Positions 45,205 to 55,578 of a stretch of DNA of 64,000 nt are shown in pieces. Position numbers and translations under genes: made by a program. Origin of the DNA: Melampsora larici-populina 98AG31 (lineage: Eukaryota; Basidiomycota; Pucciniomycetes; Pucciniales; Melampsoraceae); NCBI RefSeq assembly GCF_000204055.1, contig NW_006768842.1:272397-336396 (forward strand). Direction: 5' to 3'. Each line of letters starts with the position of its first letter. Within the stretch, counting starts at the first letter, position 1. Under the pieces are notes generated by a model. It ran no database searches. It saw only the letters and a program-made list of their open reading frames with translations, and was not told the DNA's origin.

Positions 45205-47311
45205 ACCTGAATATGTTTACTTATGATGATTCAGTATGTATACCAAAGCAGATTGATTATTTGGGATTGGAAGGATAATCTAGACTTACTAAAGATGTGG
45301 TTTTCTATGACTGGGTTAGATTGGTTTCTTCAAATTTATCAACTATATCTTTTGATTGAAATATTCATGTGATGATCAGATTCTGGGAAAAGACCTGCAA
45401 AAAATCAGAGTTTCAGTGTATATGCAGATCAGGTTAGAAGTATGTAGCTAGAAAAATTTTCAAGTTGGCTTTCTATTTGTGTAATACAATAGGAGACATT
45501 GATGATTCTTGAACTTCACTAACCTGGTATGAACACTTGAAAATCTTGATTAAATGATTTCTAGACTTTGATGCCAACTGTTTGGAACTTGATGGTATGA
45601 ATTGGGTATTTATGCTCATGCCATGAAAGATAAACTGGTGTGTTGCATGTTTTGGGTGCCTTTCAAGATGAGCAGTTTCACTCATGTCTGGTTACATAAT
45701 CAGGAGTGGTCAATCAACAGACTCTATCATGTGTGGTTTGGTTTGATGCATAATTATAGCCCTTGAACACTTGCTTATGTGCCTGAGGATGAGTATCTTT
45801 AACTTTGTATCCCAGAGCCTGGTCTAGTGCTGCATGTTTCTGTGATGATTGGTTGAACTCATGACTCCTTACATGCCTGGGGGACCTTCAAAAGGAGCTA
45901 TGGTGTGTCACCAGGGAAACCGTTGAAGCCGTGTATGTAGCAAGAACCCAGGAAAACTTCTGTCACAGCCCTCAGCTATCAGTGACTGGAAGACCAGAGA
46001 CTACCATGGCTTTGGAATCTTCTCAACATATTGTCATAATAATCTCACCATAATATCACTGTGAGAGTGATATGACCCAAGACTTACAGATACTTAACAT
46101 CCTTATGTGTACTTAGCCATCTTTTTACTAACCCTGGACTTGTGGCATAGAGGATTGAGTCTTCACTTAGCAATCTAACTACTTCACCAGAAGACCCTCC
46201 TCTCTTTCTTGCATCTTGACTCATTAAACCGAGTGCTATCAGGGGGTCATTGGCCTGTCATACCACCAAAATTCCAACAACATCATATGACATCATAAAT
46301 CTGTACACACCTGCTCCTGTATTCACAGATCAAGTATATACAGTTCATCAACCTTCATGACATGAATTGGATGAGGGATGAGTTCTCAAGTTTTGAAGAA
46401 ACAATCACAGACCAATAAAGCTATTTTTTTACCATAAGGAAGGATTAAATGTTGAATCTCTTATGAAGACTCAGATGTACATATAAAGTAGACTTAATAT
46501 TCAATTTTCCCACATGTTTCTCCACATTTTTGTTCTTGCATTATCTGTGTATGAAGGTGTGATTCTATATGTATTCACAAAACTGTATATGTATAAATCA
46601 ATACATATGGTTTTTGTAGCTTTTTGAAATTAGGGAATGGTATGACCAAACATGCATATGGCCAAACTTATTATCAAAGTGTATTTTCTCATCCAAATAT
46701 ATAACCCTCAGTGAGCTGGAAGTCTTTGGACTTGAGCTTATAGCATACATTAATTTGTATGATGTTCCTACAATATAAGGGAATTTATCTGATCTTAAGA
46801 CTACAAGAATAGTAAGAGAAGCTAAAGGTGATGTAGAAAACCTATCAGATACCTTTGACCACCTTCTAGGTTATAATAAGGTTGGATGATTGTCAATGAT
46901 CTTCATAGAAGGTGATCTGTATCCCTCTTAGTGGAGCTGTTTTCTATTTATCATAAGTGTTGGAGTGATTATGTGTGCTAATGTTCCTCAACCATCTCAC
47001 ACCTCATATGATGTATGACCTCATCCTTCTCTTTCTTGTATGTATTCATGAAATCTCACTTGGCACTATGATCCTCATCTCTTCATGATGAAGCCTTAGG
47101 TTACAGGTATGTACAGACCATCCTCATATAAACTTTGAGTTTCTTCTTGCTGCTCATGAACATCATGAACTGTTTGGATTGAAGTTTTCATTGTTTTACA
47201 AATAGAATTTCTTGTTGGATTTGGTCTTGTTGAAAATGTCTTTTAGTATAACTCAATTCTGATCATCACATCAAGAACTTGTATCCATGATTGATGTTTT
47301 GATTCAAGAAT
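45205..47311. other. Intergenic, no gene seen
   Basis: AT-rich sequence of about 2.1 kb with only short, motif-free ORFs in all frames. It would include the promoter of the secreted-protein gene. The first base of the Ty3 target duplication is at 47312. Confidence 0.5.
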
Positions 47312-47316
47312 GTGAA

Positions 47317-47522
47317 TGTTATGAACTGGTTCTATTTCACTTGAGTGACATATTCACATTACATGTCACAAGCTCGAGAACCATCTTATAGTTGTAGATA
47401 CATTGCCTGTACAGATTTTCCCTCATCCGACAATCCACATAGGAAGACTGGTAATAGATACAAATCCTCACCAGAACTCCCTTGACCCTCGTCGCCGAAA
47501 ACCCCCAAGTCTGTCCATAACA
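47317..47522 (+). repeat. 5' LTR, 206 bases
   Basis: Begins TGTTATGAAC and ends GTCCATAACA. It is identical to 53239-53444 except G at 47491 versus A at 53413 (a CpG position). TTATA at 47386-47390 could be the TATA box; the inferred RNA start at 47425 (see the primer-binding site) is about 35 bases further on, as expected. Confidence 0.95.
47386..47425 (+). promoter_or_regulatory. Candidate LTR core promoter (TATA and RNA start)
   Basis: TTATA at 47386-47390 precedes ATCCGACAAT (47425-47434) by about 35 bases. If priming is of the Tf1 kind, the mRNA must begin at or near the base that pairs with the last base of the primer-binding site, that is 47425. The two facts agree. The TATA call alone would be weak. 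Confidence 0.5.
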
Positions 47523-47523
47523 T

Positions 47524-47533
47524 ATTGTCGGAT
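47524..47533 (+). other. Primer-binding site complementary to the element's own LTR
   Basis: ATTGTCGGAT, starting two bases after the LTR end, is the exact reverse complement of ATCCGACAAT inside the LTR (47425-47434; also 53347-53356). It does not begin TGG as tRNA-primed sites do. In the Tf1/sushi group the 5' end of the mRNA folds back on such a site and primes its own reverse transcription. Confidence 0.75.
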
Positions 47534-47933
47534 CTATAGACGAGACTCAAGGACTATAGATAGATCACCAAGAAGAAACAAGTAGAATTGACTTAAATCG
47601 AAAGAAAACCGAACCTCAAGATTCAGAATACTAGCGAATCTCGACCTCATTAGAAAACCTTATCTAGATCTCAGAAATTCAAAGTTGAAAAGACCCAAGA
47701 AACTATTCGAAATCGAAAACCTTATTAACTAATCTGCATACGCTGAAACCGAATCCACCAGAACCTTATCTTACTTACTAAAAACTCTGTCGATCCCGAC
47801 TGTGATCCCTGGACTAGCAAACGCAACCACGTCTCCATCTTACCGTGCTCCTTTAGAGGAGGAGGACTCTGATAGTGAAACTCCGATCCCTTTTCTCGAC
47901 GCCGATTCTAGCCTTACCGGTAGCGAGATCGAT

Positions 47934-49016
47934 ATGTCTGACACCAACATGACCTCTCTCGAAGACATACAACGCAAGCTTGCGGAGCTTTCCACCTCAT
48001 TGGCTGAAGAACGCCTGATGCGAGGACAAGCTGAAGCCAGATACCAGCAGTCCGAAGCTCGTTTAGCGGCGTTGGAATCCCGAGGCCCATCTGCACCTGC
48101 TGCAGCCACTCAACCACCCACTGCGCCACAGCCACCACCAGCTGAACCGGTCCTGAAGGGCCCCAAAGTCTCGACGCCCGATAAATTCAACGGCGCTCGA
48201 GGCGAACCCGCAGAGATCTTTGCGAGTCAAGTCCAGCTCTATATGCTGGCACACCCCTACCTCTTCCCCGACGACCGAAGTAAGGTGGTTTTCTCGCTGT
48301 CTTACCTCACGGGAGCAGCCAGAAGTTGGGCGCAACCCTTGACAAAGGAGTTATTTGACCCCGCTACCGCCCACCTCGTAACCTTTGAACACTTCATTAC
48401 AAATTTTAAAGCTATGTATTTCGATACTGAGAAGAAATCGAAGGCGGAACGCGCGCTGCGAAACTTATCGCAGAAGACCACCGTGGCCGCGTATACCCAT
48501 GAATTTAACATTCACGCAACTTCTACTGGCTGGGAAACTCCGACGCTCATTAGTCAATACGAGCAAGGTTTGAAAAAGGAGATTAGAGTGGCAATGGTTA
48601 TGACGCAAGAGGATTTCACGTCAATTGAACAAATCACTAATTTAGCTATCAAGATAGACAGTAAATTACACGGCGCGACCAACCCAACCTTCCATACGCC
48701 AAGCACGAGTGCAGGAATCTCAGACCCCAATGCCATGGATTTATCAGCCGCCTACGTTAGATTGTCCGAAGAGGAACGAGCACGACGTATGCAAGCGGGT
48801 TTATGCTTCCGCTGCAATGGCCAGGGTCACATCTCCAGCGCATGTCCCGATCGTAGAGCTAGTAGGAAAGGGAAGGGTCGAGGTGGTTATCAATCAAAAA
48901 TAGCTGGATTGGAAATTAAAGTCGCAGAGTTGAGTAATCAGAGGGTGAATCATACCAGTAGTTTAGAAGGAGTAGGACGAGCTGAAACTTCAAAAAATGG
49001 AGAAGCTCAGGATTGA
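47934..49016 (+). CDS. gag: Ty3-type Gag
   Basis: Structural protein of the intracellular particle. ATG 47934 is the first ATG in the frame (the frame is open from at least 47802, so a longer start cannot be excluded), giving 360 residues to TGA 49014-49016. An N-terminal coiled coil (DIQRKLAELSTSLAEERLMR) and an Ala/Pro linker are followed by the capsid region (TPDKFNGARGEPAEIFASQV, FSLSYLTGAARSWAQPL, LTHFEHF-like FEHFITNFKAMYFD, LRNLSQKTTVAAYTHEF). The nucleocapsid zinc knuckle is C-x2-C-x4-H-x4-C at residues 291-304 (CFRCNGQGHISSAC). The frame ends in a short overlap with pol in the -1 frame. Confidence 0.9.
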   Translation: MSDTNMTSLEDIQRKLAELSTSLAEERLMRGQAEARYQQSEARLAALESRGPSAPAAATQPPTAPQPPPAEPVLKGPKVSTPDKFNGARGEPAEIFASQVQLYMLAHPYLFPDDRSKVVFSLSYLTGAARSWAQPLTKELFDPATAHLVTFEHFITNFKAMYFDTEKKSKAERALRNLSQKTTVAAYTHEFNIHATSTGWETPTLISQYEQGLKKEIRVAMVMTQEDFTSIEQITNLAIKIDSKLHGATNPTFHTPSTSAGISDPNAMDLSAAYVRLSEEERARRMQAGLCFRCNGQGHISSACPDRRASRKGKGRGGYQSKIAGLEIKVAELSNQRVNHTSSLEGVGRAETSKNGEAQD

Positions 49017-52000
49017 AGGTTGTGCCCATCCTGAGCCACCTGGAGAATTTGTCATCAATTAATGTGGGATCTAGTAGAATGAACTTGTGCAATACAAACG
49101 ACCCGCGCATTTTTTTACACACCACATTATCCATGTCCCAAATTCCCCGAGCCACACCGTCCCAAACATTTCCCGCTACGTTCCTCATTGATTCAGGTGC
49201 TACGCACGATGTGCTCAGTGAATCATTTGCCTACCACGCTGGCTTGATAGCCGGTGCTGATCGACATGACCAATTGATCACTGGATTCGACGGCTCTGAG
49301 AGCCGATCTTCCTTCAAGACCCACCTTTTTATCAAATCCGACCCATTACCGACCCCATTCATCATTACAAGACTCAAAGACTCGTACAACGGCATACTTG
49401 GCATGCCATGGATCAAGAAAAACTTTCACCTGATTGACTGGAGTAAAAGTATGGTACACCCAGCCGAGACTCACGTTGCAACCACTTCATTGGTTTCGTA
49501 TTGGCCAAAAACACCCTTATCTGGCCACTCGTTGGACCCCATGAGGGACGCTAGGCACAATTACGAGGGGATGTGTGTCAATTCTGACACGTTAGCATCC
49601 CCGCAATGTGAGTTCGAGAGTCCAGTTAATCCTAATCACCTTGAAACAGATGACAACCCTCTATCTCCCGATAGTTCCCCCCTTATCACGATTACACCCA
49701 CCACGAACAACGAAAACCACGAACACATCACGACACAAGACCCGGATACGAGCATTGCGGCCGTAGTGAATACGGCCTCGTCCGTCCCGCCACAGAACCC
49801 CGACGATCCCAAGGAGGAGCCTCAGGGGCACGCAAGGAACAGTGACGAGGGGGCTAATGTCTTTTTAGATATATCAACGCCCCCGCAATGTGAGTTTATT
49901 ACTGATTCCAACCCATGTTCAACCCGAACAGCTGGCAAGCCTGTTTCTCCCTTGAATAACACATCAATCCAGGTCACAGCAGCCAAGACGTCCTGGTCAA
50001 CCTCAGCACGACTCGCCGCCGACAAAAAGAAACTCGAACCCGTCAAAGCTCTAGAGGAAATTGTCCCGTCTAGGTATCATAGGCACTTACACATGTTTAG
50101 GAAGTCCAATGCCCAACGCCTACCCCCGAGACGCCGCTACGACTTTCGTGTCGAACTGATACCAGGAGCTCAACCGCAGGCTAGCAGGATAATTCCATTA
50201 TCACCAGCCGAGGACGCTGCTTTGGAGGAATTGGTGAATTCAGGCTTAGCCAACGGGACTATCCGTCGAACCACTTCGCCATGGGCTGCCCCTGTGTTAT
50301 TCACAGGGAAGAAGGACGGCAATCTGCGCCCTTGTTTTGATTACCGTAAGCTCAACGCCCTAACCGTCAAGAACAAATACCCACTACCGTTGACTATGGA
50401 CTTAGTCGACAGTTTGCTGGATGCCGAAGACTTTACCAAGCTTGATATGCGCAATGCGTACGGTAATCTTCGAGTAGCAGAGGGTGATGAGGATAAACTG
50501 GCCTTTATATGCAAACAAGGCCAGTTTGCACCTCTGACTATGCCTTTTGGGCCAACAGGCGCCCCTGGTTATTTCCAATACTTTATTCAAGATATCTTAT
50601 TGGGACGTATAGGTAAAGACACCGCGGCCTTCTTGGATGACATTATGATTTATACAAAGCCTAAAGTAGATCACGAAGGCGCTGTTGATGGCGTACTTGA
50701 CGTCCTATCCAAGCATACACTCTGGCTGAAACCCGAAAAATGCGAGTTCTCGAAGAAGGAAATTGAATACCTTGGCCTTATTATCTCTAAGAATAAAATC
50801 AGAATGGACCCGACGAAAGTGAAAGCCGTCAAAGAATGGCCAGCACCCCAATCAGTATCTGAACTCCAACGCTTCATTGGATTCGCCAATTTTTACCGAC
50901 GTTTCATCGACCAATTTTCAAGAACCACAAGACCACTTCATAATCTGACCAAGCTCAACGCGCACTATGTCTGGGATGAAAAATGCGAAAAAGCCTTTGA
51001 GAGCCTGAAGACCTCCTTCACCACCGCACCCGTACTGAAGATAGCCGATCCATACAAGCCGTTTACTCTGGAATGTGACTGCTCCGATTTTGCATTAGGA
51101 GCAGTGCTATCACAACGCAGCGAGGACGATGGAGAACTCCACCCAGTAGCTTACCTGTCCAGATCACTAGTCCAAGCTGAAAGGAACTACGAGATCTTTG
51201 ATAAGGAACTACTGGCGATTGTCGCGTCTTTCAAAGAGTGGCGCCACTACCTGGAGGGAAACCCCAACCGCCTAGATGTGATAGTCTACACGGACCATCG
51301 TAACCTGGAGTCTTTCATGACAACCAAGCAGCTTACCCGCAGACAGGCTTGATGGGCGGAGACACTGGGCTGTTTCGATTTCGTGATTAAATTCCGACCC
51401 GGCAGTAAAGCTACCAAACCAGATGCCTTATCTAGAAGACCGGACCTGGCGCCTACTAACGAGGAAAAATTGACCTTTGGCCAGTTGTTAAGACCCGAAA
51501 ACATCGGCCCAGACACGTTCCCGGTCGAGCTTGCTAGCGTAGAGGGGTTCTTCGAAGATGAAGTGGTTGCACTCGACAATTCTGAGCACTGGTTTGAGGT
51601 GGATGTATTGGGCATCGCTGAAACTGACACTAAGGCACCGGACATTCCTACGGATGATCAAATTATACAACGAATCAGAGACGCAAGCAAAGAGTGTGAC
51701 AGGATAGGGGAACTGATGAACGCAACCTTGAACCCGATATCAGCCAAGACGAAAGCAGCTTTGAAGCATTACAAAGTACAAGATGGTATCCTCTACAACC
51801 AAGGTAGAATAGAGGTACCTGACGTCGACGACATCAAATACTCAATACTAAGAAGCAGACACGACTCATTGCTTGCGGGCCACCCAGGTCGAGCAAAGAC
51901 TCTCGGATTGGTCAGGAGAAGCTTCATCTGGCCATCTCAGAAAGCGTACGTCAACAGGTACGTGGACGGTTGTGACTCTTGTCTAAGGGTTAAATCAACC

Positions 52001-53143
52001 ACACAGAAACCCTTTGGGACTCTGGAGCCATTACCGATACCGGCTGGCCCGTGGACGGATATCTCATATGACCTTATCACCGGCCTCCCTGCATCAAACG
52101 GCTACGACAGCATATTAACCGTGGTGGATAGATTAACGAAAATGAGTCATTTCATTGCTTGTACTGAATCAATGTCGGCTGAAGACCTAGCAGATCTCAT
52201 GATGAAGAACGTATGGAAGCTTCATGGAACTCCCAAGACGATAATCTCAGATAGGGGTAGTATTTTCATTTCACAGATCACGGAAGAAATTGACAAACGC
52301 CTAGGTATACGCCTTCACCCGTCAACCGCTTTCCACCCACGTACAGACGGTCAAAGCGAGATTGTCAATAAAGTAATCGAACAATATTTACGACATTTCA
52401 TTAAATATCGACAAGACGATTGGGAAAGTCTACTGCCCACAGCTGAGTTCTCGTATAACAACAAAGACCATGAATCCACGGGCATTTCACCGTTTAAAGC
52501 TAACTATGGATTTAACCCATCATTCAACAAAGTACCATCAGCTGAACAGTGTGTGCCAGCAGTAGAGAAGAGGATGCAAACACTCGCCGAAGTGCAATCT
52601 GAATTAAATCAATGTTTAGAATTAACTCAAGAGAAGATGAAAGAACAATTTGACAAAAGAGTACAACAAACACCAAGATGGGAAGTAGGAGACCAAGTCT
52701 GGTTGAACGGACGAAACATTTCGACAACTAGGCCAAGCCCAAAATTAGAAAATAGATGGCTAGGTCCTTTCTTCATTATCCAAAAGATATCAAATTCTAC
52801 TTATAAATTGAATCTCCCTCTTTCCATGAAAAGCGTCCATCCTGTATTTCATGTCTCTGTACTCAGGAAACATAACCCGGATACAATACATCAACGAAAA
52901 CAACCCCCAGTCGAACCAATCATAATACAGGATGAAGAAGAATGGGAAGTCAACGAGATACTAGATTGTAGAAGAAGGTACAACAAGAAGGAATACTTTG
53001 TGAGTTGGAAAGGATTTGGCAAGGAAAACAATTCATGGGAACCCGAAATCAACCTCAAGAATAGTCAAGATTTAGTTAATGAGTTTAATTTAAAATATCC
53101 CGACGCAACAAATAAGTACAAAAGGAGAAGGCGGAAGAAGTGA
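48986..53143 (+). pseudogene. pol: Ty3-type Pol with chromodomain, one in-frame stop
   Basis: Protease with LIDSGATHDVLS (about 49185); reverse transcriptase with RPCFDYRKLN, KYPLPLTMDLVDSLLD, TKLDMRNAYGNLRV and the catalytic FLDDIMIY (about 50633); RNase H with LECDCSDFALGAVLSQ and YTDHRNLESFM; integrase with the H-x-H...C-x2-C zinc region (DGCDSCLRV), TDISYDLITGLPAS (first Asp), IISDRGSIF (second Asp) and the HPRTDGQSEIVNKVIEQYLR block with the Glu; then a chromodomain, EEWEVNEILDCRRRYNKKEY and FVSWKGFGKENNSWEPEINL. TGA at 51350-51352 sits in TRRQA-WAETLG, where the family has Arg, so CGA to TGA is likely. The frame resumes without shift and ends at 53143. Except for the stop, all domains are complete. 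Confidence 0.92.
48992..48998 (+). promoter_or_regulatory. Candidate -1 ribosomal frameshift heptamer, A AAA AAT
   Basis: In the gag frame the codons are TCA AAA AAT. Slipping back one base gives AAA AAA TGG, which is the pol frame. The pol frame is open only from 48986 (TGA at 48983-48985), and gag stops at 49016, so the frames overlap for 31 bases and the heptamer lies inside. No ATG for pol is seen in the overlap. Confidence 0.6.
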
Positions 53144-53224
53144 GAGGGCTATGCTTTTTCCCACTGGGTTTTTTAACGCAGCCCGTGGAAAGAATGCAGA
53201 GCTTGCAAGAGGAAGCTTGGGCAT

Positions 53225-53238
53225 TAAAGGGGGGATAA
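53225..53238 (+). other. Polypurine tract
   Basis: AAAGGGGGGATAA directly before the 3' LTR. It is the expected primer for plus-strand DNA synthesis. Confidence 0.75.
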
Positions 53239-53444
53239 TGTTATGAACTGGTTCTATTTCACTTGAGTGACATATTCACATTACATGTCACAAGCTCGAG
53301 AACCATCTTATAGTTGTAGATACATTGCCTGTACAGATTTTCCCTCATCCGACAATCCACATAGGAAGACTGGTAATAGATACAAATCCTCACCAGAACT
53401 CCCTTGACCCTCATCGCCGAAAACCCCCAAGTCTGTCCATAACA
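53239..53444 (+). repeat. 3' LTR, 206 bases
   Basis: Same as 47317-47522 but for A at 53413. Followed by the target duplication GTGAA. Confidence 0.95.
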
Positions 53445-53449
53445 GTGAA

Positions 53450-53988
53450 TCAGTCAATCAGTTTATATATGATCTCATTAATAAAACACCAAGATGTTTG
53501 AAAAATCCATTGAGATGTTTTGTGATCTGTTCTTTTACAAATTAATAATTGATGATCTTCCAATGTTTAAGAAATCGTTTGATGATTATGAATCGTACCA
53601 AAAAGAAAAGAATGGCAAAAGGTTCAGAAATTTGTGAATAAGAAAATCTTGAGAGAAAGATCAAATTTGATTTTAGAAATGATGATCATCCATTTGAATC
53701 AATTGAATATTGATCAAGAAGTATGGAGAGAAAAGACACACACACACGCAGCTTATGTTGATGGGGAACCTATATGGTGACTGAAGTTCAAAATCAAATT
53801 GAGCTTTGAGTTTTGATTTCATTCCTAGACTAGTTAAACAAACAAACAAACTAACTCAATCTCAGATTGAATAACTATCCATGAACTTCCCACGAATTAC
53901 AAGAATTAAATCAAGACATCCAAATTATTGAATTTTACAGGAATACAAAACTTAAAGAAGATTGAAAAGAAAAGGAGGAAATTAAGGA
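53450..53988. other. Spacer between the Ty3 element and the CCDC174-like gene
   Basis: AT-rich, with a (CA) run at about 53740-53753. Presumably the 3' flank of the minus-strand gene; nothing else seen. Confidence 0.5.
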
Positions 53989-55191
53989 TTATTGTTTCGA
54001 TTTTTTACGTGATAAAAGTTCTTCACGTTTTTGTTGAATTAATCTTTTTCTATCAGAGATTTGATTTTCGATTGAATCAGTTTGGCTTTGATTTACGGTT
54101 TGAAGGTTTGATCGTTTTTGTTGAGTTTCGATTTCACGTGATTTAAGTTGATCTTGTTGAACTTGACGTTCGATAGGATTAGATGATAAATTATAATGAC
54201 TTATACCTAATTGTCTTTGTTCTGATTTCGGATTAAAGTAAGTTTCAATAGGTGAGTTTGGTTTGGTTGGTCGATTGGTTGGATCTAAGGTTGGAAATGA
54301 TCTTTGAGGTCCATATTGAGCTCTACAGATCAAAATCCATCAAAAAAAATCTTATCAGTTCTTTTCCTTTTTTTGGGTTTGGTTTGAGTTGAGAGAATGG
54401 GATTGATTTTACTCGGCTTGGTTTAAGTGTTGAGCACTTTCGGTTTGGATGAAGTTCATGGTTCTTTGTGGATCTGATTTGATGCTTGGTAAGTCTTGGA
54501 CTCTGATCAATGTAGTTCTTCCAAATTCGTCTTGACTTTCGATCCATTCTTCTTCTTCTTCTAATTTAACTTCTTCTTCTTCTTGATCTTCATTTGTATT
54601 AGAATTTAATTTACCTTTGAATGAAGTGATTGTTGGGATCAGATCGGGGTCTGAGATTAGAATCGGTTCGGTTGATTGGGTTTCTAATCTTTTAGCATCT
54701 ATATCTAAAGAACATGATTCTAATTGTTTTTCACTTAATCCTCCTGATTTACCTTGACTAATAAGATTCGAATGTTAAATAAGTGGTGATGATAGTTTGA
54801 TTGAATAGGATACATATATAGATATACTTACTTACATGGTAGCTTCATAGATCAATGCTTTACGTGTTAATGCATCATTGACTAATTGGTCATGGATGGT
54901 AGGTGTGGTTGTTTTGTGTTTTGATATTTTGTATTTAGATTCGATTTCATCTTGTTTGATTCGATCTTCGATTCCATGGTTTGAGATGATTAGTTTTGAT
55001 TTTGATTTTGATGGTTTTGTTGATTTGATGATAGTTGATGATTTCTTAAACCTTGATAGATTATATTCATCTTGATCTTCAGCTTTGGATGATTTGTTGG
55101 GTTTCTTGATCGATAGTTTTGATTTTGATGATTCGACTTCTCCTAAGAGACTTGTCATTGATGAAGCTGTTATTTCGATTTGGTTGGGCAT
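53989..55191 (-). CDS. CCDC174-like nuclear protein
   Basis: Three exons: 54836-55191, about 54412-54766 and 53989 to about 54323. The GT-AG introns keep the frame (EATI-QGKSGG and NQAE-AQYGPQ). Family features, in order: an N-terminal part with MTSLLGEVESSKSKLS and SKYKISKHK; an acidic run (EDQEEEEVKLEEEEEW) leading into WIESQDEFGRTTLIRVQDLP, the hallmark 'W.E..DEFGRTR....DLP' of CCDC174; and a C-terminal RQLGISHYNLSSNPIERQVQ, with its 'R.LG..Y..FS.....R..Q' pattern, followed by a basic coiled coil ending SRKKSKQ. The human homologue is linked to the exon-junction complex; the role in fungi is not established. The gene is transcribed away from SVP26, with 387 bases between the starts. Confidence 0.8.
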
Positions 55192-55578
55192 CTTTGAATG
55201 GCTTGAATGGCTTGAATGGCTGGTTGGTTGATGTTGGTTGATGTTGGTTGGTTGGTGAGTTTGATTGAGAATGGTTTGGTCGACGGATTTGGTTGGAAAA
55301 TTAAAAAAATTAAAAAATTAAATTCAAGTTTGACTTCAAATTTCAATTTCTCAACTTCAACTTTCAATCCTTCATCCATTTCAATTCAACTTCACTTCAC
55401 ATTCCACACATCAAACCATCTCAACTACCAACCAAACTCAAGTAAATCAAACCACATCAAACCCGAAACACATCTCATATCGAAATCAAAGTTGAATGAA
55501 ACTAAACATCGAAATTGGAGCGAGTTATTGAACTCCAAGCAAAACCAAAAAACAACATTGAAAAAAAAATCAAGAAAA
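55192..55578. promoter_or_regulatory. Shared divergent promoter region of the CCDC174-like gene and SVP26
   Basis: Only 387 bases separate two ATGs that point away from each other. It contains tandem GAATGGCTT and GTTGGTTGATGTTGGTTG repeats on the side of the minus-strand gene and CA/TC-rich leader sequence on the other. No specific factor site is recognised. Confidence 0.5.

Larger units (their letters stand above)
47312..53449 (+). mobile_element. Ty3-type chromodomain LTR retrotransposon, nearly intact
   Basis: The element itself is 47317-53444 (6128 bases), flanked by the 5-base duplication GTGAA (47312-47316 and 53445-53449). It has two 206-base LTRs (TG...CA) that differ at one base, a primer-binding site, gag, pol (protease, RT, RNase H, integrase, chromodomain in that order) and a polypurine tract. 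RT before integrase defines Ty3 (Metaviridae), and the C-terminal chromodomain places it with chromoviruses, close in plan to the Tf1/sushi group. One in-frame stop in pol (51350-51352) is the only obvious lesion. The near-identical LTRs imply a recent insertion. Confidence 0.95.

Noticed and set aside
53740..53753. CA repeat considered as CRISPR-like or regulatory
   Set aside because: A plain microsatellite; CRISPR arrays are not expected in a eukaryotic nuclear genome and none is seen in the window.
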